Notes: generated by a model from the sequence alone, not told the origin. Counted from the stretch's first letter, positions 41,693 through 50,375 are shown. The stretch: 50,908 bases of DNA from Lachnospiraceae bacterium (GCA_017542245.1 JAFXXN010000049.1:1-50908); one strand, 5' to 3'. Translations and numbers: made by a program.

Positions 41693-41721
41693 TTGACTTG
41701 AGTAGCCTCTTTGTATATAAT
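41693..41721 (+). promoter_or_regulatory. Sigma-A promoter of the PPC-domain gene
   Basis: TTGACT (41693-41698), 17-bp spacer, perfect TATAAT (41716-41721), 36 bases before the ATG. Confidence 0.8.
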
Positions 41722-41757
41722 ACAATATATTAAATGATATGTGCGAAAGGGGAAAGT

Positions 41758-42192
41758 ATGGAGTATAAAAAAATTGGGGAAAACTATTATATTAGGATGG
41801 ACAGAGGTGACATGGTGGTATCGCGAATACTGGATATATGCCGTTCTGAGGGGATAAAGAGCGCCATATTTTCCGGTATAGGAGGATGCAGTTTGGCACA
41901 GATTCAGACATTCATTCCTGAAAAAGGAGAGTTTGAGACTGAGGAAGTTAAGGGTATGTTGGAACTCGTGTCTTTAACGGGGAATGTAGTTACTGACAGT
42001 GATAATGTGCTGCATCATCATACTCATGCAATATTTGCATATAAAGACTCTTGCGGACATCAAACCATAGGCGGACATCTGAAGGAAACAACAGTACTTT
42101 ATACTGCGGAAATTGAACTAAGACCGACAGTTGGGGGCTTTATAGGCAGAAAGTACAATGAAGAGACCGGGACAGGCTTTTGGGAATTCTGA
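41758..42192 (+). CDS. PPC (DUF296) domain DNA-binding-like protein
   Basis: 144 residues. It is a single PPC/DUF296 domain: YYIRMDRGDMVVSRILDICR, SAIFSGIGGCSLAQIQTF, and the conserved histidine run LHHHTHAIFAY with GGHLKETTVLYTAEIEL. In plants this domain is linked to AT-hook DNA-binding proteins; in bacteria it stands alone, forms trimers and its function is poorly defined. The ATG at 41758 follows AAAGGGGAAAGT, and a good sigma-A promoter is just upstream. It is a single-gene unit, followed by a weak GC-containing hairpin (around 42267-42290) that may end its transcript. Confidence 0.8.
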   Translation: MEYKKIGENYYIRMDRGDMVVSRILDICRSEGIKSAIFSGIGGCSLAQIQTFIPEKGEFETEEVKGMLELVSLTGNVVTDSDNVLHHHTHAIFAYKDSCGHQTIGGHLKETTVLYTAEIELRPTVGGFIGRKYNEETGTGFWEF

Positions 42193-42317
42193 ATATTTCT
42201 GGATTTTAATTTCAATTCAATTTGCTAAGCATAAGACTAAGATAAAATTATAATAATATATGTAGGCTGCCCTTAGATTTTTGGGGGTAGCTTATTTGAT
42301 TTGTGAATTTTTTACCA

Positions 42318-42346
42318 TTGACATTTCTATTATAATTTTATACAAT
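42318..42346 (+). promoter_or_regulatory. Sigma-A promoter in front of the HTH gene and cas operon
   Basis: Perfect TTGACA (42318-42323), 17-bp spacer, TACAAT (42341-42346). It is the strongest promoter-like sequence I see before the cas genes. Confidence 0.75.
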
Positions 42347-42347
42347 A

Positions 42348-42360
42348 TACACAATGTGTA
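42348..42360. promoter_or_regulatory. Palindromic operator candidate
   Basis: TACACAATGTGTA is a 13-bp palindrome with one central A, starting two bases after the -10 box and covering the expected transcription start. Its placement would let a bound repressor block initiation. The HTH gene that starts 18 bases later is the obvious candidate to bind it. Confidence 0.6.
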
Positions 42361-42377
42361 AATGAAAAGAGGATATT

Positions 42378-42554
42378 ATGGATAAATCGAATGAAATAAA
42401 AAGAATACGGGAAAGTACTGGACTTAATAGAAAAGAATTTTGCGAGCATTATAACATTCCATATCGAACGGTTACAGAATGGGAACGTGATGGTAGGCGA
42501 GCTCCGGATTATGTTATTAGATTATTAGATTATTATGTTCGCATGAATAAATAA
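42378..42554 (+). CDS. Small helix-turn-helix protein preceding the cas operon
   Basis: 58 codons, ATG to TAA. The protein starts MDKSNEIKRIRESTGLNRKE and continues with FCEHYNIPYRTVTEWERDGR, then RAPDYVIRLLDYYVRMNK. The pattern of KRIRESTGLNRKEFCEHY followed by IPYRTVTEWE is a helix-turn-helix of the XRE/transposase-like small type, with a recognition helix around PYRTVTEWE. The ATG follows AAGAGGATATT. A consensus promoter and a perfect palindrome lie just upstream, so auto-regulation is plausible. It lies 288 bases before cas3 and in the same direction; a role as cas regulator is inference. Such small HTH genes are also common outside CRISPR loci. Confidence 0.75.
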   Translation: MDKSNEIKRIRESTGLNRKEFCEHYNIPYRTVTEWERDGRRAPDYVIRLLDYYVRMNK

Positions 42555-42746
42555 GCATAGAAGAATTAACAAAATATACAAGAATTTTTTTATTGTGGAA
42601 GAAGGAGACTTAAAAAAGAAAAATAAAAATACAGACGAATTACAAAATTAAGCATATTATCAGAATATAAGCTTACAATAGTACATAAAGTCAGACAATA
42701 ATATTCGAGCGAGGGATTATTATGGGACACACTATATGCTATGATA

Positions 42747-42785
42747 TAGACATTCAAGGTAGACATTCAAGGAAGACATTTTAGG
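42747..42785 (+). repeat. Three tandem 13-bp repeats upstream of cas3
   Basis: Unit TAGACATTCAAGG occurs twice without change, followed by a third unit AAGACATTTTAGG. The array ends 56 bases before the cas3 start and lies within a 20-codon ORF (42722-42784) that I do not regard as a gene. Tandem sites of this size could bind a regulator. Confidence 0.7.
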
Positions 42786-42841
42786 TTGATTATATAGAAA
42801 TCTAAAAATGAATTAAGTAATAATACGAGATGAAAGGATTT

Positions 42842-44989
42842 ATGAAATTAGATATGATGGATTTCATAGCTCATAAACGAGAGGATGGAATGGTTCAATC
42901 CGTTAAAGAACACTTGGCTGGTACAGCAGAATTGGCAGCTAATTTTGCTTCAGATTTTGGAGCAGAGGAACAGGGACGATTGATTGGATTTGCACATGAT
43001 ATAGGTAAGTATTCGAAAGAATTTCAGAAAAGAATATGTGATGATGGACCTAAAGTTGATCATTCATCAGCAGGTGCTTTGCTTTGTACACAAAAGAATA
43101 ACATCATAGCTTCGTTCTGTATAGCAGGTCATCATAGTGGATTACCAGATTATGGCGGAGAAGATGATGATAGTGAAGCTACCCTTTGTGCAAGAATGAA
43201 ACGAGCTTTAAATAAAAAAATTCCTGATTTCTCTGCATGGAAAGAAGAAATAGGTGAACTGCCTAATGCAGGGATTATGTTTCCTAATGATGATACAAAT
43301 ATGGAAAATGTTTTTTTTACAAGAATGTTATTTTCTTGCTTAGTGGATGCGGATTATTTAGATACCGAGAGGTTTATGAGTAATGATAGCGTGGATAGAG
43401 GTTCGGGAAATGACATGGAATTCCTAGAAAAGAAACTTGACACCTATATTTCAGGCTGGTTCCCTCCTGAAGGTGAACTAAACAGGAAAAGATGTGAAAT
43501 TCTGAATAGCTGTATAGAAAAACATACTTGTGAACCTGGACTATTTTCACTTACAGTTCCGACAGGTGGTGGAAAAACAGTATCGTCACTTGCTTTTGCT
43601 ATAAAACATGCCAGAGCAAAAGGGCTTAAAAGAATAATCTATGTGATTCCATATACGTCTATAATTGAGCAAACAGCTGAAATATTTAGAAAGATACTTG
43701 GAAATGACAATGTATTAGAACATCATAGTAATATAGGGTATGATCTTGAGGAAAACATTTCACAAGAGAATGTAAAGATGAGTTTAGCGGCAGAAAATTG
43801 GGATATGCCGGTGATTGTTACGACTTCAGTACAGTTTTTTGAATCATTGTTTGCAAACAAAAGTTCTAAATGTAGAAAGCTTCATAATATAGCCAAAAGT
43901 GTGATTATATTTGATGAAGCACAGATGATACCGGTGTCATATCTTAAACCTTGTATATACACAATTTCTCAATTAGTAAAAAATTATAATGTGTCAGCGG
44001 TATTATGTACAGCAACACAGCCATCTCTAGATAATATCTTTGAGGAGTTTATTGGGGATTATCATCCTACTGAATTATGTCCGAAAGAATTATACGAAGA
44101 TCCTATTTTTATTCGTACAAGATTTAAAAATATTGGTGTTATGACAAAGGATGAAGTGGCTGATTATATGATGAACAAAAATCAGATTCTTTGTATAGTA
44201 AATAGCAGAAAAAGTGCTTCAGATTTGTTTACAAGACTATGTGAAGACGGAAGGTTCCATCTTTCGACTCTTATGACACCGACAGATAGGAAGAAAACTC
44301 TTTATGAGATTAGAAAACGTCTAAAAGATGGGCGTACATGTCGTGTCGTAGCGACATCTCTTATTGAAGCAGGGGTGGATGTCGATTTTCCGGTAGTTAT
44401 GAGGGAAGAAGCAGGCTTGGATTCAATGCTTCAAGCAGCTGGAAGGTGTAATAGAGAAGGTCATAGAGAAAAATCAGAAAGTGAAGTTATAATATATAAA
44501 TCAGAAGATAAACCACCCAATATGTTTGCGTTAAATATTTCGGCTGGAAGAATAGCTATCGAAGGGGAAAACGATATAGTATCAAGCAAATGTATTAAGA
44601 AATACTTTGATACTTTATATAAACTAAAAGGTGAAGAAACTTTGGATTCGAAAAAGATAATGCAGCTTATAAGATCGGATTATTGCTTTAAAAAAATAGC
44701 TGATCGATTTAAAATGATCGATAATGACACTGAAACAGTGTATATCCCGGTCGGTGATGGAAAAGAACTTGTAGAAAGACGTAAGTATGGAGAGCTTTCA
44801 AAATCGCTTTTAAGAAAGCTTGGACAATATGGGGTAAACATATATAAGGATCATTTGAAAAAAATGTACGAAACAGGAGATGTTGAAAAAGTAGGTGATT
44901 CTGAGTGGGTTTTATCAAATATTGCATTGTATAACGAGAAAATGGGATTGTCATTTAATGCAGAAGTAGGAAAGGCTTATTTTGTATAG
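42842..44989 (+). CDS. cas3: CRISPR-associated helicase/nuclease Cas3, type I-C
   Basis: 715 residues. An N-terminal HD nuclease domain (HLAGTAELAANFA, GFAHDIGKYSKEF, VDHSSAGA, IAGHHSGLPD) is followed by an SF2 helicase: Walker A PTGGGKTVSSLAF, DEAD-variant IIFDEAQMIP, motif III LCTATQPS, and motif VI MLQAAGRCNREG. It unwinds and cuts the target DNA after Cascade binding. Start: AAAGGA precedes the ATG at 42842, though the spacing is short; the ATG at 42830 has no ribosome site. It is the first gene of the operon, and the HD-helicase fusion is the normal type I-C form. All catalytic motifs appear intact. Confidence 0.93.
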   Translation: MKLDMMDFIAHKREDGMVQSVKEHLAGTAELAANFASDFGAEEQGRLIGFAHDIGKYSKEFQKRICDDGPKVDHSSAGALLCTQKNNIIASFCIAGHHSGLPDYGGEDDDSEATLCARMKRALNKKIPDFSAWKEEIGELPNAGIMFPNDDTNMENVFFTRMLFSCLVDADYLDTERFMSNDSVDRGSGNDMEFLEKKLDTYISGWFPPEGELNRKRCEILNSCIEKHTCEPGLFSLTVPTGGGKTVSSLAFAIKHARAKGLKRIIYVIPYTSIIEQTAEIFRKILGNDNVLEHHSNIGYDLEENISQENVKMSLAAENWDMPVIVTTSVQFFESLFANKSSKCRKLHNIAKSVIIFDEAQMIPVSYLKPCIYTISQLVKNYNVSAVLCTATQPSLDNIFEEFIGDYHPTELCPKELYEDPIFIRTRFKNIGVMTKDEVADYMMNKNQILCIVNSRKSASDLFTRLCEDGRFHLSTLMTPTDRKKTLYEIRKRLKDGRTCRVVATSLIEAGVDVDFPVVMREEAGLDSMLQAAGRCNREGHREKSESEVIIYKSEDKPPNMFALNISAGRIAIEGENDIVSSKCIKKYFDTLYKLKGEETLDSKKIMQLIRSDYCFKKIADRFKMIDNDTETVYIPVGDGKELVERRKYGELSKSLLRKLGQYGVNIYKDHLKKMYETGDVEKVGDSEWVLSNIALYNEKMGLSFNAEVGKAYFV

Positions 44990-45029
44990 AATTTAAAAAA
45001 TAAAATTAAAGAAAAGGAGATGATATTTG

Positions 45030-45692
45030 ATGTCGGTAAGGCTTGAAGTGTGGGGAGATTATGCACTGTTCACTCGTCCGGAGATGAAGGTGGAAAGGGT
45101 CAGTTATGATGTGATGACTCCATCTGCTGCGCGGGGAATATTGGAAGCAATTTATTGGCATCCGGGATTGCGGTGGATAGTTGATAAAATTCATGTAGGA
45201 AGTCCTATTAAATTCAGTAATGTACGTCGAAATGAAGTGAAGGCAACAATAAGTGCCAGAAAAATTAAAACTGTTATGGAAAAGGGAGTTGAAGAAGTTT
45301 ATCTTACAACATCAGATAATATTCAACAGCGTGCGGCTATGGTATTACAAGATGTTCATTATGTGATAGAGGCTCATTTTGAAATGACAGAACGTGCTGC
45401 ACCTGAAGATAATCCCGGAAAGTTCCAGGATATCATGAAAAGGCGTATAGAGAAGGGGCAATGTTATCATACGCCATATTTTGGAACAAGGGAGTTTCCG
45501 GTAAAATTTAAGGCATGTGACAAATATCCACCATGTCCGGATGAACTAAGCGGCGAAAAAGATTTGGGTTACATGCTTTGGGATATGGATTATATAAGTA
45601 AGGATAATATACAGCCTCTCTTTTTTAGGGCAGTTTTAAAAAATGGAGTATTAAATGTGCCCTTGAGGGATTCGGGGGAGGTGATAGGATGA
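45030..45692 (+). CDS. cas5c: Cas5c (Cas5d) crRNA-processing endoribonuclease
   Basis: 220 residues. The RAMP-type start SVRLEVWGDYALFTRPEMKV is the type I-C signature, and VSYDVMTPSAARGILEAIYW follows. The VLQDVHYVIEAHFEM segment contains the His region that in characterised Cas5d belongs to the catalytic set (Tyr, Lys, His). In type I-C there is no Cas6, so this protein cuts the repeat hairpin to make crRNA and stays in Cascade. The ATG at 45030 is preferred over TTG 45027; AAAAGGAGATGA lies upstream. Its stop overlaps the start of cas8c by four bases. Confidence 0.93.
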   Translation: MSVRLEVWGDYALFTRPEMKVERVSYDVMTPSAARGILEAIYWHPGLRWIVDKIHVGSPIKFSNVRRNEVKATISARKIKTVMEKGVEEVYLTTSDNIQQRAAMVLQDVHYVIEAHFEMTERAAPEDNPGKFQDIMKRRIEKGQCYHTPYFGTREFPVKFKACDKYPPCPDELSGEKDLGYMLWDMDYISKDNIQPLFFRAVLKNGVLNVPLRDSGEVIG

Positions 45693-47434
45693 TTTTACAG
45701 GCATTAACGAAGCTTTATGAAGATTTGGCAGATAAAGGTAAAACATCTAGACTAGGTTGGTCTGAAGGAAAAGTATCGTATGCTCTTCGTATAGATGATA
45801 ATGGGAAATTGATTGATATTATGTTACTTACTTCCGAAGAAGAAAGAAATGGAAAGAAGTTATTACTTCCTAAGAAAATGGTTATCCCGGCACCGGTTAA
45901 GAGATCATCAGGAATATCTCCTAATTTTCTTTGTGATAATTCAAGCTATATTTTAGGAATAGGGGATACGAATAAAAAGAATAGGACAATACAATGTTTT
46001 TTGGCTTGCCGAAACCTTCATAATGAAGTATTAAAGGATGTCAACAGTTGTGCGGCAAAAGCATTACTCAGTTTTTTTAATAACTGGGACCCTGAAAAAG
46101 AAGAGGAAAGTCTAGTATTAGCACATTATAAGGAAGATATTATTAAAGACGCAAACATAACGTTTTGGTATGGCGATAGTTTTATTTTTGAAGATTCTCT
46201 TATAATGGACGCTTGGAATAAGCAATACCAAAAGTCTAATGATGAAGATACAGAAATGGTATGTTTAGTGACAGGTGAGAAAGGAAAAGTAGAGGCAATT
46301 CATCCATCTATAAAAGGGATAAGGGGAGCGCAAACGGCTGGAGCGGCACTTGTATCATTTAATGCAGATGCCTTTGAGTCTTATAGTAAAAAACAGAACT
46401 ATAATGCCCCTGTTAGTAGTTATGCTACATTTGCCTATACGACAGCTTTGAATTATCTTATTGCTGACCGTGACAATGTGAATTATATAGGTGATACGGC
46501 AGTGCTTTTATGGGCTGAAGGGGCTGAAGTGGGATTCCGAAGTCTGGCAAATATGTGTCTTTTTGGTGCTAAAGATAATTATAGTACAAAAGATATCATG
46601 GAAAAAATGAAACGAATAGCTTCTGGAAAGAAAATAGAGTTTGATGAAACAATGATTGATCCGGATAGAAAGTTTTATGTACTGGGAATTGCTCCAAATG
46701 CTGCTCGATTATCGATAAGATTTTTCTGGTGTAATACGTTTGGAAAGTTTATTAAGAATATCGAAGAGCATTATAAGAGGTTGGAGATTGTAAAGCCGGA
46801 AAATGAACAATATGAGGATTTACCTATTTGGAAAATACTTAAAGAAACCGTAAGAGAAAATCCAAATTCAAAAAACACGATGGCTTCGCCAAATATGTCT
46901 GGACAGCTATTGCAGTCAATATTATCTGATTATCGTTATCCGGCCACTTTACTAAATAGTATTAACATTAGGATAAGGGCAGACAGAAAGATAAACCGGT
47001 GTCGTGCAGCAATCATTAAAGCGTATTATCTAAAAAATAAAAATGTTGAAATACCAGAGGAGGTGTTAAAAGTGGCATTAAACACAGAAACAAAAAATAT
47101 TCCTTATAATTTAGGGAGATTATTTGCTGTTCTTGAAAATATTCAACAGAAAGCAAATCCTGGGATTAACACAACAATAAGAGATAAGTATCTTAATTCC
47201 GCCTCATCTACCCCGGCGGTTGTGTTCCCAATTTTGCTTAATCTTTCACAGAAGCATTTGAATAAAATTCCTGTTGGATTACAGGTTGCATTATCAAAAG
47301 AAATGCAAGATATTATGGACAAGTTTGATGAAGAATTTCCTAAAAGACTAAATTTAGCACAGCAGGGTTCTTTTCAATTAGGATACTATCATCAGACACA
47401 GGCACGTTACCAGAGTAAATCTAAGGAGGATTAA
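45689..47434 (+). CDS. cas8c: Cas8c (Csd1) large Cascade subunit
   Basis: 581 residues, the normal size for Csd1. It begins MILQALTKLYEDLADKGKTS, a typical Csd1 start, and contains GIRGAQTAGAALVSFNADAF, ESYSKKQNYNAPVSSYATFAY (blocks ESYSKKQNYN and APVSSYATFAYTTALNYL) and RLSIRFFWCNTFGKFIKNIE, all family-conserved. Cas8c recognises the PAM in target DNA and positions it for Cas3. The late IPEEVLKVALNTETKN region includes a possible internal start used in some type I-C systems to make a small Cas11c subunit from the cas8c mRNA (an AGAGGAGG site at about 47055 precedes a GTG). It overlaps cas5c by four bases. Confidence 0.9.
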   Translation: MILQALTKLYEDLADKGKTSRLGWSEGKVSYALRIDDNGKLIDIMLLTSEEERNGKKLLLPKKMVIPAPVKRSSGISPNFLCDNSSYILGIGDTNKKNRTIQCFLACRNLHNEVLKDVNSCAAKALLSFFNNWDPEKEEESLVLAHYKEDIIKDANITFWYGDSFIFEDSLIMDAWNKQYQKSNDEDTEMVCLVTGEKGKVEAIHPSIKGIRGAQTAGAALVSFNADAFESYSKKQNYNAPVSSYATFAYTTALNYLIADRDNVNYIGDTAVLLWAEGAEVGFRSLANMCLFGAKDNYSTKDIMEKMKRIASGKKIEFDETMIDPDRKFYVLGIAPNAARLSIRFFWCNTFGKFIKNIEEHYKRLEIVKPENEQYEDLPIWKILKETVRENPNSKNTMASPNMSGQLLQSILSDYRYPATLLNSINIRIRADRKINRCRAAIIKAYYLKNKNVEIPEEVLKVALNTETKNIPYNLGRLFAVLENIQQKANPGINTTIRDKYLNSASSTPAVVFPILLNLSQKHLNKIPVGLQVALSKEMQDIMDKFDEEFPKRLNLAQQGSFQLGYYHQTQARYQSKSKED

Positions 47435-47438
47435 TTTT

Positions 47439-48338
47439 ATGGCAGAGGCAATTAAAAACAGATATGAATTTGTAGTATTATTTGACGTTGAAAACGGCAA
47501 TCCAAATGGAGACCCTGATTCAGGAAATATGCCGAGAGTTGATGCGGAAACAGGTTTAGGAATAGTTACAGATGTGTGTCTTAAAAGAAAAATAAGAAAT
47601 TACGTTGAAACAGTAAAAGAAGGAGAACCTGGCTACAGGATTTATATTAAGGATAACATTCCGCTGAACAGAAGTGATTCGGAAGCTTGTGATTATCTTG
47701 GAATTAAATCAGATGCGGATTCATTGAAGAATGCTAAGAAAAACGATAAGGATATAGATATAAAAATACGAAATTGGATGTGTGATAATTTCTTTGATAT
47801 CAGGGCTTTCGGAGCAGTTATGACTACCTTTGTAAAGGGAGCATTAAATTGTGGTCAGGTTAGAGGTCCAATACAGTTTGGATTTGCGAGAAGTGTTGAA
47901 CCTATTTCACCTCAAGAAGTGACTATAACGCGCGTGGCTATTACTACTGAAGCTGATGCTGAGAAAAAAGGTACTGAGATGGGAAAAAAATATATAGTAC
48001 CTTATGGCCTTTATAGATGCGAAGGTTACATTTCTGCTAATCTGGCTAGAAAAACCACAGGATTTTCGGAAGATGATTTAGAGTTATTATGGGATTCAAT
48101 TATTAATATGTTTGAATATGATCATTCAGCTGCAAGAGGAAAAATGGCAGTGCAGGCATTGATAATTTTCAAGCATGACAGTGAACTAGGAAATGCTCCT
48201 TCACATAAATTATTTGATTTGATTCAGATAGAAAGAAAACCTGAAAATAAGGATGAACCAGCTAGAAGCTATCAAGATTATGTGGTTAAAATCGACATGC
48301 AAGGATTACCGGACGGGGTTACATGTATTCAGAGATGA
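47439..48338 (+). CDS. cas7c: Cas7c (Csd2) Cascade backbone protein
   Basis: 299 residues. The N-terminus IKNRYEFVVLFDVENGNPNG, then DPDSGNMPRVDAETGLGIVT, is diagnostic of Csd2. The AFGAVMTTFVKGALNCGQVR and GPIQFGFARSVEPI blocks follow. Several copies coat the crRNA spacer to form the backbone of Cascade. AAGGAGG lies nine bases before the ATG. It ends with TGA overlapping the cas4 ATG as ATGA, so cas4 is translationally coupled. Confidence 0.95.
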   Translation: MAEAIKNRYEFVVLFDVENGNPNGDPDSGNMPRVDAETGLGIVTDVCLKRKIRNYVETVKEGEPGYRIYIKDNIPLNRSDSEACDYLGIKSDADSLKNAKKNDKDIDIKIRNWMCDNFFDIRAFGAVMTTFVKGALNCGQVRGPIQFGFARSVEPISPQEVTITRVAITTEADAEKKGTEMGKKYIVPYGLYRCEGYISANLARKTTGFSEDDLELLWDSIINMFEYDHSAARGKMAVQALIIFKHDSELGNAPSHKLFDLIQIERKPENKDEPARSYQDYVVKIDMQGLPDGVTCIQR

Positions 48339-48991
48339 TGAATGAAGAAGATTATTTGATGATTTCGGGGATTCAACATTTTGATTTTTGTAGACGACAG
48401 TGGGCTCTTATTCATATCGAACAGCAGTGGCAAGAAAATATACTCACAGTTGAAGGAAAAATAGAGCACACTGTCTGTCATGATGAATCAAGAATTGAAA
48501 AACGCAGTGATCTTATAATTATGCGTGGTACGAGGGTTGTTTCTCATAAACTACAACTTACCGGAGTATGTGATGTGGTTGAATTTCATAGCTCTGATGA
48601 TGGGGTTGAGCTTAATAGGTATTCGGGAAAGTGGATGCCGGTTCCTATAGAATATAAGCATGGTCATTCTAAAACGATAGATGCTGATAGACTTCAACTA
48701 TGTGCACAGGCTATGGCTTTAGAAGAGATGATGGTTTGCGATATTCCAAGGGGATACTTGTTTTACAAAGAAACGAATAAAAGGGAAAAGGTGGAATTGA
48801 CATCTGATCTTCGAAAAAAAGTGGAAGAACTATCTAGAGAAATGCATTACTATTTTCTAAATGGTCATACACCGAGGGCTAAAGAGAAAGCTAAGTGTAA
48901 TAGGTGTTCGCTTAAGGACATATGTTTACCGACATTATCAATAGGCGAGAGTGTTTCACTATATATTTATAGCCATATAAAAGAAAAATAG
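48335..48991 (+). CDS. cas4: Cas4 RecB-like exonuclease
   Basis: 218 residues. The first Cys of the Fe-S cluster is in QHFDFCRRQWAL; the remaining three are in KCNRCSLKDICLP near the C-terminus. The nuclease core has a His in GKIEHTVCHD, an Asp in LTGVCDVVEF and EYK in VPIEYKHGHS. Cas4 trims prespacers and sets their orientation and PAM during adaptation. The start at 48335 overlaps the cas7c stop. It precedes cas1 by 53 bases. All metal and cluster ligands appear to be present. Confidence 0.93.
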   Translation: MMNEEDYLMISGIQHFDFCRRQWALIHIEQQWQENILTVEGKIEHTVCHDESRIEKRSDLIIMRGTRVVSHKLQLTGVCDVVEFHSSDDGVELNRYSGKWMPVPIEYKHGHSKTIDADRLQLCAQAMALEEMMVCDIPRGYLFYKETNKREKVELTSDLRKKVEELSREMHYYFLNGHTPRAKEKAKCNRCSLKDICLPTLSIGESVSLYIYSHIKEK

Positions 48992-49044
48992 TATTTTGAA
49001 GTGTTTATGAAAAAAAGTGTTTTATGACTGCTTAAGGGGAAATG

Positions 49045-50076
49045 ATGAGGCATCTACTTAATACTTTATATGTTTTAACACCGGAAAATTTTTTGTCACT
49101 GGATAACGATAATGTAGTTGTTAAAAAAGGAAGCGATGAAATAGCAAGATTTCCATTGCATACATTGGAGTCAATATTTTGTTTTACGTATAACGGAGCT
49201 ACGCCGGCTCTTATGGGGGCATGTGCTGATAAAGGGATAAATCTTGTGTTTTACTCACCTTTCGGGAAGTTTTTGGCAAGAACGGTTGGGTGGGAAAGAG
49301 GAAATGTCTTATTAAGAATGTCTCAGTTTAGAATATCTGACGATAAGAGTACAAGCTTAAAATATGGGAAAAATTTTATCATAGGAAAAATATATAATTC
49401 AAAATGGGTGATAGAGAGAGGTACCAGGGATCATCCTGACAGAGTTCCGGTGGATAAATTGAAGAATGCTTCTCAGTATTTATCAGAGGCGATGATAGAG
49501 GTTAAAGATTGTACTGATCTTGATGAACTACAGGGTATAGAAGGAAAGGCAGCGCAAGTATATTTTAGTTGTTTTAACAATTTAATTTTGCAACAAAAAG
49601 ATGATTTTTCCTTTGATACAAGAAACAGAAGACCCCCTATGGATAAGGTTAATGCTTTACTTTCTTTTGCATATTCAATTTTGATTCATGATTGCGAAGC
49701 AGCACTTGAAGGTGTTGGTTTAGACCCGTATATGGGCTTTATTCACAGAAATCGCCCAGGAAGATGTAGTCTAGCATTAGATTTAATAGAAGAGTTTAGA
49801 GCAAGTTATGCTGATAGGTTTGTGTTGTATTGTATAAATCAAAGAATCATTCATGCAAATGATTTTGATATTCAGGATAGCGGAGCGGTACGCTTAAATG
49901 AAAAAGGCAGAAAAAAATTTTTAGCGGAATGGCAGAATCGAAAAAAAGAAACGCTTACACATCCATTTTTAAATGAAAAAATCAATTGGGGTTTAGTACC
50001 TTATGCTCAAGCATTGTTGTTAGCACGAACTTTAAGAGGGGATTTGGATGAATATCCGCCTTTCTTCTGGAAGTAG
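49045..50076 (+). CDS. cas1: Cas1 integrase
   Basis: 343 residues. The N-terminal beta domain starts RHLLNTLYVLTPENFLSLDN; the catalytic domain carries a Glu in QGIEGKAAQVYFSCF and His plus Asp/Glu in YMGFIHRNRPGRCSLALDLI, the metal site of Cas1. With Cas2 it inserts spacers at the leader end of the array. The ATG at 49045 is five bases after AAGGGG; the ATG at 49042 is too close. Its stop (TAG at 50074-50076) overlaps the ribosome site of cas2. Confidence 0.95.
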   Translation: MRHLLNTLYVLTPENFLSLDNDNVVVKKGSDEIARFPLHTLESIFCFTYNGATPALMGACADKGINLVFYSPFGKFLARTVGWERGNVLLRMSQFRISDDKSTSLKYGKNFIIGKIYNSKWVIERGTRDHPDRVPVDKLKNASQYLSEAMIEVKDCTDLDELQGIEGKAAQVYFSCFNNLILQQKDDFSFDTRNRRPPMDKVNALLSFAYSILIHDCEAALEGVGLDPYMGFIHRNRPGRCSLALDLIEEFRASYADRFVLYCINQRIIHANDFDIQDSGAVRLNEKGRKKFLAEWQNRKKETLTHPFLNEKINWGLVPYAQALLLARTLRGDLDEYPPFFWK

Positions 50077-50096
50077 GTGGTCCTATACTTATACTT

Positions 50097-50375
50097 GTGA
50101 CGTATGATGTTAATACAGAATCGGAAACAGGAAAAGGGCGGCTTAGAAAAGTCGCAAAAATTTGTGAAAGATATGGACAAAGAGTACAGAACTCTGTGTT
50201 TGAATGTATACTGGATATAACTCAGTATACAGAATTCAAGGCAGAGCTTCTTGGCGTTATAAAAATTGAAACAGATAGTCTTAGATTTTATCAATTAGGA
50301 AATAATTATAAGAGCCGAGTTGAAATATTTGGAGCAAATATTACTTGGGCTCAAGACGATGTACTTATTTTGTAG
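50097..50375 (+). CDS. cas2: Cas2 adaptation protein, start codon uncertain
   Basis: 92 residues from GTG 50097. The body is a standard type I-C Cas2: VTYDVNTESETGKGRLRKVA, then CERYGQRVQNSVFECILDIT and SLRFYQLGNNYKSRVE. Cas2 homodimers bridge two Cas1 dimers in the integration complex. Start problem: homologues begin MLxLVTYDVN, and here the matching codon at 50085 is ATA (ATA CTT ATA CTT GTG). The ribosome site AGGTGG (50075-50080) is spaced for 50085, not for GTG 50097, which is 16 bases away and would remove four residues from the first strand. No in-frame ATG exists between the cas1 stop and GTG 50097. Confidence 0.9.
   Translation: MTYDVNTESETGKGRLRKVAKICERYGQRVQNSVFECILDITQYTEFKAELLGVIKIETDSLRFYQLGNNYKSRVEIFGANITWAQDDVLIL

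Noticed and set aside
42722-42784. A 20-codon ORF starting MGHTICYD upstream of cas3
   Set aside because: Two thirds of it is the 13-bp tandem repeat; no support for translation beyond a GAGGG upstream.
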